64,000 nt of DNA from Cohnella sp. OV330 (GCF_900112065.1 NZ_FOKE01000001.1:62001-126000), one strand, 5' to 3'. Counted from the stretch's first letter, positions 1-9,002 are shown. Numbers and translations are program-made. Notes: generated by a model from the letters alone, not told the origin.

Positions 1-1
1 C

Positions 2-868
2 GGCAAGCCGGCGGACCTGGACCCCGGCCTGCTGGAGGAAGCGGAGGTGCTGTGCGGATGGTGGAAGGCGGCTTGGGAAAAGGGCGCCGGAAGCCCCGGC
101 AAGCTGAAATGGGTGCAGACAGGCTCGGCCGGCGTCGACAACCTGCCCCTTAGCGAGCTCGAAGCGCGCCACGTCGTGCTGACGACCGCGAGCGGCGTGC
201 ATCCGGTGCCGATGACCGAGACGGCGTTCGCGATGCTGCTAGCCTTCACCCGCCAGTTGCATCATGCCGTACGCAACCAGACGGCGCGTAAATGGGCGCG
301 TTCGGAAGGCTACGGCGAGATCCGCGGCCGGACGCTTGCCGTCATAGGCGCAGGCGAGATCGGCGCGGAGCTCGCGCGCATCGCGCAGGCGTTCGGAATG
401 CGGACGCTTGGCGTTCGGCGCAGCGGCCGTCCCGCCCCGCATGTGGACGCCATGCATCCGCCGGAACGCTTGGACGGCGTGCTGGCCGAGAGCGACGTCG
501 TCGTGAACGTCTTGCCGCATACCGCGGAGACCGTTCGCCTGTTCGACGCCGGACGGTTCGCGGCGATGAAGCCCTCCGCCCTCTTCATCAACATCGGCCG
601 CGGCTCTGCGGTCGATACGAACGCATTGACCGAGGCGCTGCGCAGCGGTACGATCGCAGGAGCCGGACTCGACGTTTGCGACCCGGAACCGCTCCCTGCG
701 GACCATCCGCTCTGGGAAATGGACAACGTCATTATTACGCCGCATATCGGTGGCGCGACGGATCGGTACAAAGCGCGCATGACGGATCTGTTCGTGGAAA
801 ATCTGCAAGCCTATTTATCTACGGGCACGCCGGCACGGAATATCGTTGATTACGCAAGAAGCTATTAA
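2..868 (+). CDS. D-2-hydroxyacid dehydrogenase, NAD(P)-binding (5' end outside window)
   Basis: This is the C-terminal part of a D-isomer-specific 2-hydroxyacid dehydrogenase, a cytosolic NAD(P)-dependent enzyme interconverting 2-oxoacids and D-2-hydroxyacids. The reading frame is open to the left edge, so the true start lies upstream. The Rossmann dinucleotide motif is visible as VIGAGEIGAEL, followed by LPHTAETVRLF. The catalytic Arg lies in NIGRGSAVD, the Glu in DVCDPEPLP and the His in TPHIGG, so all three family residues are present. The substrate cannot be deduced. The gene converges on the glycoside hydrolase gene and shares a terminator with it. Confidence 0.9.
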   Translation, partial: GKPADLDPGLLEEAEVLCGWWKAAWEKGAGSPGKLKWVQTGSAGVDNLPLSELEARHVVLTTASGVHPVPMTETAFAMLLAFTRQLHHAVRNQTARKWARSEGYGEIRGRTLAVIGAGEIGAELARIAQAFGMRTLGVRRSGRPAPHVDAMHPPERLDGVLAESDVVVNVLPHTAETVRLFDAGRFAAMKPSALFINIGRGSAVDTNALTEALRSGTIAGAGLDVCDPEPLPADHPLWEMDNVIITPHIGGATDRYKARMTDLFVENLQAYLSTGTPARNIVDYARSY

Positions 869-884
869 CCTTCGCGCACGAAAA

Positions 885-922
885 AACGCCCGCCTTTCCG
901 CAATAGCGGATCGGCGGGCGTT
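885..922. terminator. Bidirectional intrinsic terminator
   Basis: The arms AACGCCCGCC (885-894) and GGCGGGCGTT (913-922) pair perfectly. A-rich sequence precedes and T-rich sequence follows, so the hairpin can serve both convergent genes. Confidence 0.8.
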
Positions 923-934
923 TCAACGTCATTT

Positions 935-3900
935 TCAGCTCAGCGAGAAGTCGTCCAGATAGAACGTGCCGTTCAGGCCCGTGATATATAGATACACGCG
1001 AACCTTAGCGGTGCCTGCAGGAGCCGTATAGGCGCCGCCGTGCACATTGACGAAGCCGCTCGTCGTCGTGTTGTTGTAGGTGGCCGCCGTGCTCTCGGAG
1101 ATCACGCTGCCGGAGCTGTTCAGGAATTGGACCTTGAAGTCCAGTCGCGTGCCCGCGTTGGACGTAATGTTCACGTAGCCGTCCATCGTGTAGGCGGTTC
1201 CCGCGGTCGCATTCACGTCCTGATAGATCGCGAACCACGGCGAAGTCGTGCCGTCCACGCGCAGCGAGGTGCTGCCGGAGCGCTTGACCGACGTGTCGCT
1301 GTAGCAGTAATAATCCTGCTCGCACGTCCAGGTCGCCGGCTTGCCGCTTCCGTTGCCGGTCTCGAAGCCGGGGTTCGCCAGCAGGTTGGTGCCGCCGCCC
1401 GAAGCCGCGTCGGTCGTCACGTTCAACGCGCCGCTCGCCGCCGAGACATTGCCTGCCGCGTCCTTCGCCTTCACCGTGAAGCTGTAAGCCGTGCTGGCCG
1501 TCAGCCCCGTAGCCGTGAACGTCGTCGCGCCCGTCGTGGAGCCGGCCAGCGTCGTGCCGCGATAAATATCGTAGCCCGTCACGCCCACGTTATCCGTAGA
1601 CGCCGTCCAGGAGAGGCTTACGCTCGTCGACGTTTTGGACGGCGAAGTCAGTCCCGTCGGCGCGCTCGGCGCCGTCGTGTCGGCCGCCGCGTCGGTCGTC
1701 ACGTTCAGCGCGCCGCTCGCCGCCGAGACATTGCCCGCCGCGTCCTTCGCCTTCACCGTGAAGCTGTAAGCCGTGCCGGCCGTCAGCCCCGTAGCCGTGA
1801 AAGTCGTCGCGCCCGTCGTGGAACCCGCCAGCGTCGTGCCCCGATAAATATCGTAGCCCGTCACGCCGACGTTATCTGTGGACGCCGTCCAGGAGAGGCT
1901 GACACTCGTCGAAGTTTTGGACGGCGAAGCCAGACCCGTCGGCGCGCTCGGCGCCGTCGTGTCCGCGCCCCCGCCCGAGCCGCCCGTCAGCGAGAAGTCG
2001 TCGAAGTACAACGTGCCGCGATGGTCGGTCATGTAAATATAGACGCGTGCCTTCGCGGTATTGGCAGGTGCGGCGTACGTGCCGTGCATGTTCGCGAAGC
2101 CGGTCGTCGTGGAGCCCGCCGCGTACGAGGCGACCGTATTGTCGGCCAGCACGGTGCCCCCGCTATTCAGGAACTGCACCTTGACGGTCGCCGCCGTCGT
2201 CGTGTTGGACGCGATGTTGATGTAGCCGTCGAACGTATAGGATGAGCCCGAGGTCGCGTTCACGTCCTGATAGACGCCGTGCCAAGGGCCGGTCGTGCTC
2301 GATTCCTTAAGCGAGGCGTTGCCGGTCCGCTTCACCGAGGTGTCGCGCGAGGCGTAAAAGCTTTGCTCGTACGTCCAGCTGGCCGGCTGGCCGCCGCCGT
2401 CCGATTCGAAGCCCGGATTCGCCAGCAAGTTCGCCGGGATCGGCGGCAGCGTCGTGACGCTCACCGCGGAGCTTGCCGCGGAAACGTTGCCCTTCGCGTC
2501 GCGCGCTTTCACCGTGTAAGAATAAGCGGTCGATGCCGAGAGGCCCGCGTCCGTAAACGTCGTGGACGTGCCGCTGGTCGAACCCGCGAGCGTACTGCCG
2601 CGATAGACGTCGTAGGCGGTCACGCCCACATTGTCCGTCGAAGCCGTCCAGGACAGCGTGACCGTGACGTCCGTCTTGGACGGCGAAGTCAGTCCCGTCG
2701 GCGCCGTCGGCGCCTGCGTGTCCGGCGCGGAGGTCGTCACGCTGAGCGCGCCGCTCGCCGCGGATACGTTGCCTGCCGCGTCCTTGGCCTTGACCGTGAA
2801 GCTATAGGCCGTGCTGGCCGTCAGGCCGGTTGCCGTGTAGGAAGTGGAGCCGGCGCCCGTCATCGAGCCGATCAGCGTGCCGCCGCGGTAGATGTCGTAG
2901 CCCGTTACGCCCACGTTGTCGGTGGAGGCGCTCCACGTCAAGTTGACCGTAGTCTCCGTTTTCGACGGCGAAGCCAGGTTCGCCGGGGCGCTCGGCGCCG
3001 TCGTGTCCGGCGTGGTGCTGCCTTGGCGAACGGCCTTCACCGCGATATCCCGCGTGAACGAAGGAAGGCTCAGCGTCACGGTGCCGCCCGATGCCGCAGC
3101 CGTCGTCGTAGAGACATTCGTCCCCGTCACCGTGTTGAAGTACGTGATGTCGTAGGTGCCGTTGTTCATGCCCGTCAGCGAAACGGACAGGCCGGTGACG
3201 GTGCGCGGGCTGCCGACCGTGTAGTTGGACTGGGTATCGTTCACCCAGAGCAACGCGCGGTCCGCGTTCTTGTAGCCGCCGGCCTTGGTCGAGTTGGCTT
3301 GCGCGCCGAGATCCGTGAACGGCATCCCGATCAAGTACTGCTCCTCCGGCTGCACGAAGTTTGCGAGCGCGGCGTGCAGCGCCTTGATGTTCGCTGGCAC
3401 GTTGAAGCCGGCATTGCCCGCGAATTCCCACCAGAGGTTGCCGCCGGCCGCGCCGGCCCGGAAGATCGGGGCCCATAGGCCGTCATGTACATAGCGTTGC
3501 ACCGAGGCGTCGTTCGGATCCTCGCCGCCGCCGCTGATGCCCGCTTCTCCGACGAATGCCGGCCGTCCGCCGAACGCCGAGTTGAAGTGTTTGAGTTCCG
3601 TTTCCCATTTGTCGATGACGTTCGAAGCGCTGTCGTATTGATGATAATTCGTCGCGTTCATCGTCGTCAGGTTTTCCCAGGTCGTCTGGCCGAATTCTTG
3701 GTGATCCTTCCAAGCGAAGCTGGTCGTCGTCGGATGGTTGTAGAAATCGAGGCTCTTCCAGTAGTTATCGACTGAAGCGTGCCAATTGGCGCGCGTCGTC
3801 GCGTCCGTGTCCACGCGATTGTCGGACTCGTTCCAATATTCCAGCATGCCGAGCGCGCGGCTGTAACCCCAACGGGCGAATACGTAGCGCAGCAGCTTTT

Positions 3901-4777
3901 TCTGGTAGGCGATCGCGGCCGGATTCGTCCAGAAGTCCGTGTTGTTCTCGCTCCAGGAGGACGGTCCGCCGTTAGCCGTGTTGTAGGCGTTTTGCGGCCA
4001 GTCGTAGTAGAAATCGCCGAAGCTGTTCATCGTCAGCATGACGTAAATGCCGTTGGCTGCGGCCGTGTCCATCAGCGTATCCAGCCGCGCCTGATTTTCA
4101 AGCTGGTATTTGCCCACGCCGTCGTAGGACATCGTGATGCCGTTCTGGGTCGTGACCGTCGGTCCCCATTCCGGCGCGTAGTTGCCCCACCAGACGCTGT
4201 ACCAGACGCGCATGATATTCATTTTGGCGTCCTTGTACTGCGGCATGGCGGCCAGAATCTCGCTCGGCGCGCCCCATGCGTAGTTCGTGCCGATCAGCGT
4301 AAGCTGCTTGCCGTAGCTGTCGACGAATCGGCTGCCGCTGACGCCCATGAAGCCGCGGTTGGCGCCAGGTCCGCCCGCCGTGAACGTGTAGGTGGACGAC
4401 GTGCCCGTGCCGCTGCCGTCCGTGACCTTCAAGTACACGCTGTAGCTTCCCGTCTGCCTCGGCGCGTAGCGCACCGCCCATTTCGGCGAAGAATTGGAGT
4501 TGTAAAATCCGGGCACGACCTCGGTCTGCCCGCCCGGCGTCGTGAAGTAGGCGCGCACGTCGACTTCGTCCGGGTTAAACGGATTGGCATAGGTCGAGCT
4601 CAGGTCGAACTTGATCTCCAGCTTGTCGTACTCGGCGGGCGCCGTCGTATTCAAGGTCACGTTGGAAAACGAAGTCGCCGCGGCAACTTGGCCCGGCGCG
4701 AGCGAGATGCCGCCCAAAGCCGCAGCCAAGGTTAAAAGCGCAATCAGGCAGACTTTCCAGGCTTTTGCGTAGTTCAC
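935..4777 (-). CDS. Secreted multidomain glycoside hydrolase (DUF5060/GH5-like, FN3 x4, CBM x2)
   Basis: This 1280-residue extracellular polysaccharide hydrolase begins with a signal peptide (residues 1-34, hydrophobic LIALLTLAAALGG then AAA). A DUF5060-like beta-sandwich follows at about 35-135, then a TIM-barrel glycosidase domain at about 140-580. The likely acid/base is Glu317 in EYWNESDN and the nucleophile Glu411 in FVGEAG, as in clan GH-A. After it come two FN3 domains (about 592-785), a CBM4/9-like module (788-935), two nearly identical FN3 domains (about 940-1130) and a second CBM4/9-like module (1140-1280). The start is GTG with AGGAGG ten bases upstream; an ATG seven bases upstream is out of frame. 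A consensus cre box lies about 80 bp upstream, suggesting CcpA repression. The substrate is unknown; mannan or cellulose are possible. Confidence 0.88.
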   Translation of the reverse strand: MNYAKAWKVCLIALLTLAAALGGISLAPGQVAAATSFSNVTLNTTAPAEYDKLEIKFDLSSTYANPFNPDEVDVRAYFTTPGGQTEVVPGFYNSNSSPKWAVRYAPRQTGSYSVYLKVTDGSGTGTSSTYTFTAGGPGANRGFMGVSGSRFVDSYGKQLTLIGTNYAWGAPSEILAAMPQYKDAKMNIMRVWYSVWWGNYAPEWGPTVTTQNGITMSYDGVGKYQLENQARLDTLMDTAAANGIYVMLTMNSFGDFYYDWPQNAYNTANGGPSSWSENNTDFWTNPAAIAYQKKLLRYVFARWGYSRALGMLEYWNESDNRVDTDATTRANWHASVDNYWKSLDFYNHPTTTSFAWKDHQEFGQTTWENLTTMNATNYHQYDSASNVIDKWETELKHFNSAFGGRPAFVGEAGISGGGEDPNDASVQRYVHDGLWAPIFRAGAAGGNLWWEFAGNAGFNVPANIKALHAALANFVQPEEQYLIGMPFTDLGAQANSTKAGGYKNADRALLWVNDTQSNYTVGSPRTVTGLSVSLTGMNNGTYDITYFNTVTGTNVSTTTAAASGGTVTLSLPSFTRDIAVKAVRQGSTTPDTTAPSAPANLASPSKTETTVNLTWSASTDNVGVTGYDIYRGGTLIGSMTGAGSTSYTATGLTASTAYSFTVKAKDAAGNVSAASGALSVTTSAPDTQAPTAPTGLTSPSKTDVTVTLSWTASTDNVGVTAYDVYRGSTLAGSTSGTSTTFTDAGLSASTAYSYTVKARDAKGNVSAASSAVSVTTLPPIPANLLANPGFESDGGGQPASWTYEQSFYASRDTSVKRTGNASLKESSTTGPWHGVYQDVNATSGSSYTFDGYINIASNTTTAATVKVQFLNSGGTVLADNTVASYAAGSTTTGFANMHGTYAAPANTAKARVYIYMTDHRGTLYFDDFSLTGGSGGGADTTAPSAPTGLASPSKTSTSVSLSWTASTDNVGVTGYDIYRGTTLAGSTTGATTFTATGLTAGTAYSFTVKAKDAAGNVSAASGALNVTTDAAADTTAPSAPTGLTSPSKTSTSVSLSWTASTDNVGVTGYDIYRGTTLAGSTTGATTFTATGLTASTAYSFTVKAKDAAGNVSAASGALNVTTDAASGGGTNLLANPGFETGNGSGKPATWTCEQDYYCYSDTSVKRSGSTSLRVDGTTSPWFAIYQDVNATAGTAYTMDGYVNITSNAGTRLDFKVQFLNSSGSVISESTAATYNNTTTSGFVNVHGGAYTAPAGTAKVRVYLYITGLNGTFYLDDFSLS
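1404..1967 (-). repeat. Two tandem near-identical FN3-coding units, 282 bp each
   Basis: Copies at 1404-1685 and 1686-1967 differ at only a handful of bases and encode successive fibronectin III linkers. The period is 94 codons. The low divergence points to recent duplication or gene conversion. Confidence 0.85.
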
Positions 4778-4853
4778 TTGTCATGTTCCTCCTCTAACGT
4801 ACGGATGAATGCCGTGCAAGCGTTGCCTGTCCGTTCGTGTACGCCGTCAAATC

Positions 4854-4867
4854 TGTAAGCGCTTCCT
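4854..4867 (-). promoter_or_regulatory. Candidate cre box (CcpA catabolite-responsive element)
   Basis: The 14-mer TGTAAGCGCTTCCT fits the Gram-positive cre consensus TGWAARCGNTTNCW at every position. It lies about 80 bp upstream of the GTG start of the glycoside hydrolase, a place where CcpA would block transcription when glucose is abundant. CcpA itself is not encoded in this window. Confidence 0.7.
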
Positions 4868-5093
4868 CCCTTCGCCGGCTGCGAATGTTTCCGACGGTCT
4901 TCTACCTGCTGCCGCGTTGGCGGCGCGCGATCCGTCTTGGCTCCATTTTTCACCCGCGGCCCGATTCGGGCAACCCGGCGAATCCCACTTTTCACCCCTC
5001 AAATCCGTCTTTCTTAGGCATAAAAGGCGGGCGGAGCGGAAAAAGGGCAGAAATAAGGAAAGAAATTCGTTCGGAAAAGGCTGGAAAGGGATG

Positions 5094-5119
5094 AAAAAAG
5101 CCGTTCCGGCGGGAACGGC
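5094..5119 (-). terminator. Intrinsic terminator of the methyltransferase gene
   Basis: On the minus strand GCCGTTCC and GGAACGGC pair perfectly around a 4-base loop and are followed by TTTTTT. Confidence 0.85.
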
Positions 5120-5155
5120 GAAGTTGCGGATGCGACTTGTACGGGGGAATGACCT

Positions 5156-5971
5156 TTATGCGGGTTTGATGCCTTCCGCCGCAAGCATAACCATTTTAAT
5201 CGAGATCGCCTCTGCGGCCACCCATCGTCTGTACTCGGATTCGGCTTGCTCCCACGCTTCCGGCGTGCCGTATCCGTCCCGCGCCATCTGAGGCCCCCGG
5301 CTGGCCGCCGTGTCCGCCCAGATGGACGCTCTTGCTTCGAAGCCCGGTTGTCCGCGATTCATCTCCTCGTGCTGAGGGAATACCCGAACGTCCCGCAGGC
5401 CGGCTTCGCTCATCAAAGCGGGCAGCCGGTCCGCGATCGCATTGTCCAAGCCCGCGTCCGCGCGCCACTTCATGTATGCCGCGTAAAACTTTTTAATGCT
5501 GTCCCGCGGCTCCGGAAACCATTCGATTTTCTCGTGGTTATAATCCGCGACCAGTACCGTGCCGCCCGGCCGGGCGGCCCCGGCTAAGCTCGCCATCGCC
5601 CGCTTCGGATCCGCCAGCCAGACGAGCAGCCGGGAAGCGGCGACGACGTCGAACGAGCCGTCCGGCGATAAATTGTAGGCGTCCGCTACGTCGAAGGTCA
5701 AGCCCGGCGTGCCTTCGTGCCTGGCGCGCGCCTCCGCGATCAATGCGCCGTTGCTGTCGACGCCGACCGCCGAGCCCTGCGGGCCGACAGCTTCGGCGAT
5801 GCCTCGCGTGATCGCGCCCGTCCCGCAGCCGACGTCGAGAACTCGAAGGCCCGGCGTTATTCGCTGCGCGAGACGCGGAAATGAATCCGTTAGCGTGCGT
5901 GCGTTCAATACGTTTTTCAACTTGCCGTCCAGCTCGGTTTTGCGGCCGATCTCGGGTTTGTTGTCTTCCAT
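5156..5971 (-). CDS. Class I SAM-dependent methyltransferase
   Basis: This 271-residue cytosolic protein carries the SAM-binding motif I VLDVGCGTGAITRG near residues 45-58, an acidic end of strand 2 (VGVDSN) and the post-I motifs FDVADAYNL and SFDVVAASRLLVWL. This is the layout of a small-molecule methyltransferase. The target cannot be read from the sequence. It stands alone, divergent from the amino-sugar operon, and ends at a strong terminator. Confidence 0.85.
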   Translation of the reverse strand: MEDNKPEIGRKTELDGKLKNVLNARTLTDSFPRLAQRITPGLRVLDVGCGTGAITRGIAEAVGPQGSAVGVDSNGALIAEARARHEGTPGLTFDVADAYNLSPDGSFDVVAASRLLVWLADPKRAMASLAGAARPGGTVLVADYNHEKIEWFPEPRDSIKKFYAAYMKWRADAGLDNAIADRLPALMSEAGLRDVRVFPQHEEMNRGQPGFEARASIWADTAASRGPQMARDGYGTPEAWEQAESEYRRWVAAEAISIKMVMLAAEGIKPA

Positions 5972-6077
5972 GCGCTTTGCCGCCTTTCAGGATGTCGGTT
6001 TGATTTACAGCTTATCAAATCGGAGTTATTGGTAGAAATACATATCAGATATCAACTTCATAGACATTGGCTATAGA

Positions 6078-6106
6078 TAGACAAGAAAATTATTTTCATA
6101 TATAAT
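6078..6106 (+). promoter_or_regulatory. Sigma-A type promoter of the RpiR-nagB-nagA operon
   Basis: TAGACA (6078-6083, 5 of 6 to TTGACA) and TATAAT (6101-6106, perfect) are separated by 17 bases. Transcription would begin near 6113, about 43 bases before the first start codon. The spacer contains the palindrome GAAAATTATTTTC. Confidence 0.75.
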
Positions 6107-6133
6107 TTGATTTACAAGTAATATATTTTCTTG
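6082..6133 (+). promoter_or_regulatory. Candidate operator of the RpiR-family regulator
   Basis: A perfect 13-base palindrome, GAAAATTATTTTC (6085-6097), lies between the -35 and -10 hexamers. In addition CAAGAAAAT (6082-6090) is repeated in inverted form as ATTTTCTTG (6125-6133) downstream of the expected transcription start. SIS-domain regulators of this family bind inverted repeats, so autoregulation by the first operon gene is a reasonable inference. Confidence 0.55.
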
Positions 6134-6155
6134 AATGACAGGGAGGCGAGATCGC

Positions 6156-7019
6156 ATGGGGATTTTGCAAGCGATCGAGGACCGGCTGGACACGCTGCAT
6201 CCGAAGGAGCGCGAGCTGGCAGAGAAGCTGCTTGGACACCCGCAGGAAGCGGTGGGCATGACGATCTCCAAGCTCGCCGAATGGACGGGCGCGAGCTCGG
6301 CCACCGTATCCCGCTTCTGCCGGGCAATGCAGTTCCAGAGCTTCGCCGACTTCAAGATGAAGCTGGCGGCCGAGCTCGCGAGCCAGCCGGCGGCCGGCCA
6401 GTACCAGGATATCGTCGCGGGCAATCCGCTGGCGGACATCGTGTCGGCCATTACGGCGAACCATGTCCGGTCGCTGACCGATACGACCAACCTGCTCGAC
6501 CTGCAGCAGCTGCGAGCGGCGATCTCGGCGCTTCACGGCGCCGGGCGGATCGACTTGTACGGCGTGGCGACTTCGGGGCTCGTCGCGGAGGACTTTTTCC
6601 ACAAGCTGATCCGTATCGGCAAGGCGGCCGCCGTCTTCTCCGACCATCATATGCAGCTGACCTCCGCAGCCTCCCTGACCGATAGGGACGTCGCCGTCGG
6701 CATCTCGTACTCGGGAGAGACGCTCGAGATCATCGACGCGCTGCGCTATGCCGCGGAGCGAGGCGCCACGACCATCTCCATCACGCGCTTCGGGCAATCG
6801 ACGCTGTCCTCGCACGCCTCGATTCGCCTTTTCACCTCTTCTTCGGAAGCAGGCATGCGGAGAGGCGACATGGCCTCCCGGATCGCGCAGCTTCATGTGG
6901 TAGACGTGCTGTTCACGGGTCTCGTGAGCGAGCATTTCGACGAGTATGTGCCGAGGCTGGAGCGATCGTTCCAGACCGTGCGCCAATATACAGGTAAAAG
7001 GGAGAGAAATCCGTCATGA
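6156..7019 (+). CDS. MurR/RpiR family transcriptional regulator (HTH + SIS)
   Basis: This 287-residue DNA-binding regulator probably senses a phosphosugar such as GlcNAc-6-P or GlcN-6-P. Residues 1-75 form the HTH_6 domain (TISKLAEWTGASSATVSRF). Residues about 120-265 form a SIS phosphosugar-binding domain with the VGISYSGET and SITRFGQS segments. The ATG at 6156 was chosen because GGGAGG stands 9 bases before it; an upstream in-frame ATG at 6135 has no Shine-Dalgarno. The stop overlaps the nagB start (ATGA), implying translational coupling. A member of this family in first place of a nag operon is less common than the GntR-type NagR. Confidence 0.9.
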   Translation: MGILQAIEDRLDTLHPKERELAEKLLGHPQEAVGMTISKLAEWTGASSATVSRFCRAMQFQSFADFKMKLAAELASQPAAGQYQDIVAGNPLADIVSAITANHVRSLTDTTNLLDLQQLRAAISALHGAGRIDLYGVATSGLVAEDFFHKLIRIGKAAAVFSDHHMQLTSAASLTDRDVAVGISYSGETLEIIDALRYAAERGATTISITRFGQSTLSSHASIRLFTSSSEAGMRRGDMASRIAQLHVVDVLFTGLVSEHFDEYVPRLERSFQTVRQYTGKRERNPS

Positions 7020-7744
7020 ATCTGTTGGTATTTGACGACAACGAAAAGCTGAACGAAGCGGGCGCGAATATTATCGTGAGCCTGGTGCAGACGAATCCGC
7101 GGGCCGTACTCGGCCTCGCGACCGGCGGGACGCCCGTCGGCATCTACGAGCAGGTCGTCCGTAACTACAAGCAAGGGCTCGTGAGCTTCCGCAACGCCGT
7201 CAGCTACAACCTCGACGAATACGTAGGCTTGCCGGAGGATCACCCGGAGAGCTACCACACCTACATGCGCCAGCACCTGTTCGACCATATCGACCTCCCT
7301 TCGGCCAATGCGCATCTGCCCAACGGCAACGCCGCGGATCCGGACGCCGAATGCGCGGCATACGACGAAATGATCGAGCGCTCGGGCCAAATCGACCTTC
7401 AACTGCTCGGCATCGGGCATAACGGACATATCGGCTTCAACGAACCGGATACCGATCTCGTTCGCGGCACGCACGTCGTGACGCTCGCCGAAGAGACGCT
7501 CAAAGCGAACGCCCGCTACTTCGATTCGATCGACGACGTGCCGAAGCGTGCGATTACGATGGGCATCGGCAGCATTCTGAAGGCCAAAACGATCCTGCTC
7601 GTCATCCGCGGCGCGGACAAGGCGGAGATCGCGAAGCGGGCGCTGACCGGTCCGATCACGACCGACGTGCCGGCTTCGCTGCTGCAGACGCATCCGCGTC
7701 TGACGGTGCTGCTCGACCGCGCCGCAGCGAGGCACTTGTCATGA
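7016..7744 (+). CDS. nagB: Glucosamine-6-phosphate deaminase
   Basis: NagB converts GlcN-6-P to fructose-6-P and ammonia in the cytosol, the last step that brings amino sugars into glycolysis. The 242-residue length is typical of Gram-positive NagB. Visible motifs are LGLATGGTPVGIYE (substrate phosphate loop), the Asp-containing NLDEYVGL, and the signature GIGHNGHIGFNEP with the active-site His. It overlaps the regulator upstream and nagA downstream by ATGA, so the three genes form one coupled operon. Confidence 0.96.
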   Translation: MNLLVFDDNEKLNEAGANIIVSLVQTNPRAVLGLATGGTPVGIYEQVVRNYKQGLVSFRNAVSYNLDEYVGLPEDHPESYHTYMRQHLFDHIDLPSANAHLPNGNAADPDAECAAYDEMIERSGQIDLQLLGIGHNGHIGFNEPDTDLVRGTHVVTLAEETLKANARYFDSIDDVPKRAITMGIGSILKAKTILLVIRGADKAEIAKRALTGPITTDVPASLLQTHPRLTVLLDRAAARHLS

Positions 7745-8943
7745 GCGGCCTCGCAGGTCGGGCCGGCCGCGGCGGAACGCTGATCGCGAACGCCCGCATC
7801 GTCGCGCCGAACGGCGTCCTGGACGGCGGCTGGATTTGGCTGCGCGGCGCGGAGATCGCCGCGATCGGCGGGCCTTCCGATCCGCTGCCGGCTGCGGCGG
7901 CAGGCGCAGAGCGGGTCGACGGCGCCGGCGGCTGGGTACTCCCCGGCTTCGTCGACGTCCACGTGCACGGCGGCGCCGGGCATGACTTCATGGATGCCGA
8001 CGAGTCGCTGGCGGGCATCGCCGCGATCGCGCGGTTCCATGCGCAGCACGGCACGACCGGGATGCTGGCGACCTCGCTCACCGCTTCGCGCGAGGAGCTG
8101 ACGGCCATGATCGACCGGGCAAGCCGGTATATGGCCGGCGATATGCCGTACGCGCAGGTGCTGGGCGTCCATCTCGAAGGTCCGTTCGTCAGTCTCAAGT
8201 GGAAAGGCGCGCAAAATCCGGACTACATCGGCCCCCCGCAGCTCGAATGGCTGGACGAATGGGTCTCGCGTTATCCGGGCGTCCTCAAGCTGCAGACGCT
8301 GGCGCCCGAGCTGCCCGGCGCGCTCGATTATATCGAACGGCTGGCTGCGCACGGCATCGTGCCTTCGGCCGGACATACCGATGCGACGTATGATCAGATC
8401 GTCGCCGCCGCGGACCGCGGGCTTCGGCACGCCGTTCATACTTACAATGCGATGACGCCGCTGCACCATCGCAATCCCGGCACCGTCGGCGCGGTGCTCT
8501 CCGACGACCGGATCAGCGCCGAGGTCATCGCGGACGGCCATCACGTCCACCACGCCGCGATCAAGGTGCTTGCCCGCGCCAAAGGCAACGGAAAAGTCAT
8601 TCTCGTCACCGACGCGATGGCGGCGGCAGGCATGCCGGACGGGGATGGCTACGAGCTCGGCGGCTTGCCCGTCGTCCTGACATGCGGCGTCGCCCGCCTG
8701 AAGGACGGCGGCAACCTCGCGGGCAGCACGCTCACGATGATCGGCGCGTTCCGCCACATGGTGCGCGAGGTCGGCATCGACATCCCGGCCGCCAGCGCCA
8801 TGGCCAGCGGCAACGCCGCCCGCCAGCTCGGGCTCGGCGGCGTCACCGGCTCGCTCGAAGCCGGCAAGCGCGCGGACGTGCTCCTGCTGGACGAAGCGCT
8901 CGAGCTGCGCGGCGTCTGGGCGCGCGGACGGCTGCAAGATTGA
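7741..8943 (+). CDS. nagA: N-acetylglucosamine-6-phosphate deacetylase
   Basis: NagA removes acetate from GlcNAc-6-P to give the NagB substrate. The 400-residue amidohydrolase has the metal-binding DVHVHGG motif (His74, His76), the HLEGPF segment with the metal-ligand Glu, SAGHTDAT, HTYNAM, and VTDAM with the catalytic Asp. The order nagB-nagA after an RpiR regulator suggests that the operon responds to cell-wall or chitin-derived amino sugar. No nag PTS gene is adjacent. Confidence 0.96.
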   Translation: MSGLAGRAGRGGTLIANARIVAPNGVLDGGWIWLRGAEIAAIGGPSDPLPAAAAGAERVDGAGGWVLPGFVDVHVHGGAGHDFMDADESLAGIAAIARFHAQHGTTGMLATSLTASREELTAMIDRASRYMAGDMPYAQVLGVHLEGPFVSLKWKGAQNPDYIGPPQLEWLDEWVSRYPGVLKLQTLAPELPGALDYIERLAAHGIVPSAGHTDATYDQIVAAADRGLRHAVHTYNAMTPLHHRNPGTVGAVLSDDRISAEVIADGHHVHHAAIKVLARAKGNGKVILVTDAMAAAGMPDGDGYELGGLPVVLTCGVARLKDGGNLAGSTLTMIGAFRHMVREVGIDIPAASAMASGNAARQLGLGGVTGSLEAGKRADVLLLDEALELRGVWARGRLQD

Positions 8944-8953
8944 TTGATCATCG

Positions 8954-8994
8954 AATCCTCCGAATCCCGCTGTTGCGGGGCTCGGGGGATTTTG
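8954..8994. terminator. Intrinsic terminator after nagA
   Basis: AATCCTCCGAATCCCGC and GCGGGGCTCGGGGGATT pair around a TGTT loop with a few wobbles and are followed by TTTG. The hairpin lies between convergent genes and may act for both. Confidence 0.75.
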
Positions 8995-9002
8995 TTTGCT
9001 AA

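Larger units (their letters stand above)
4778..5155. other. Intergenic region upstream of glycoside hydrolase
   Basis: This stretch holds the cre box at 4854-4867 and the methyltransferase terminator at 5094-5119. No convincing gene was seen. A TTGACG hexamer on the minus strand directly follows the cre box, but no good -10 sits at the right distance. Confidence 0.6.
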
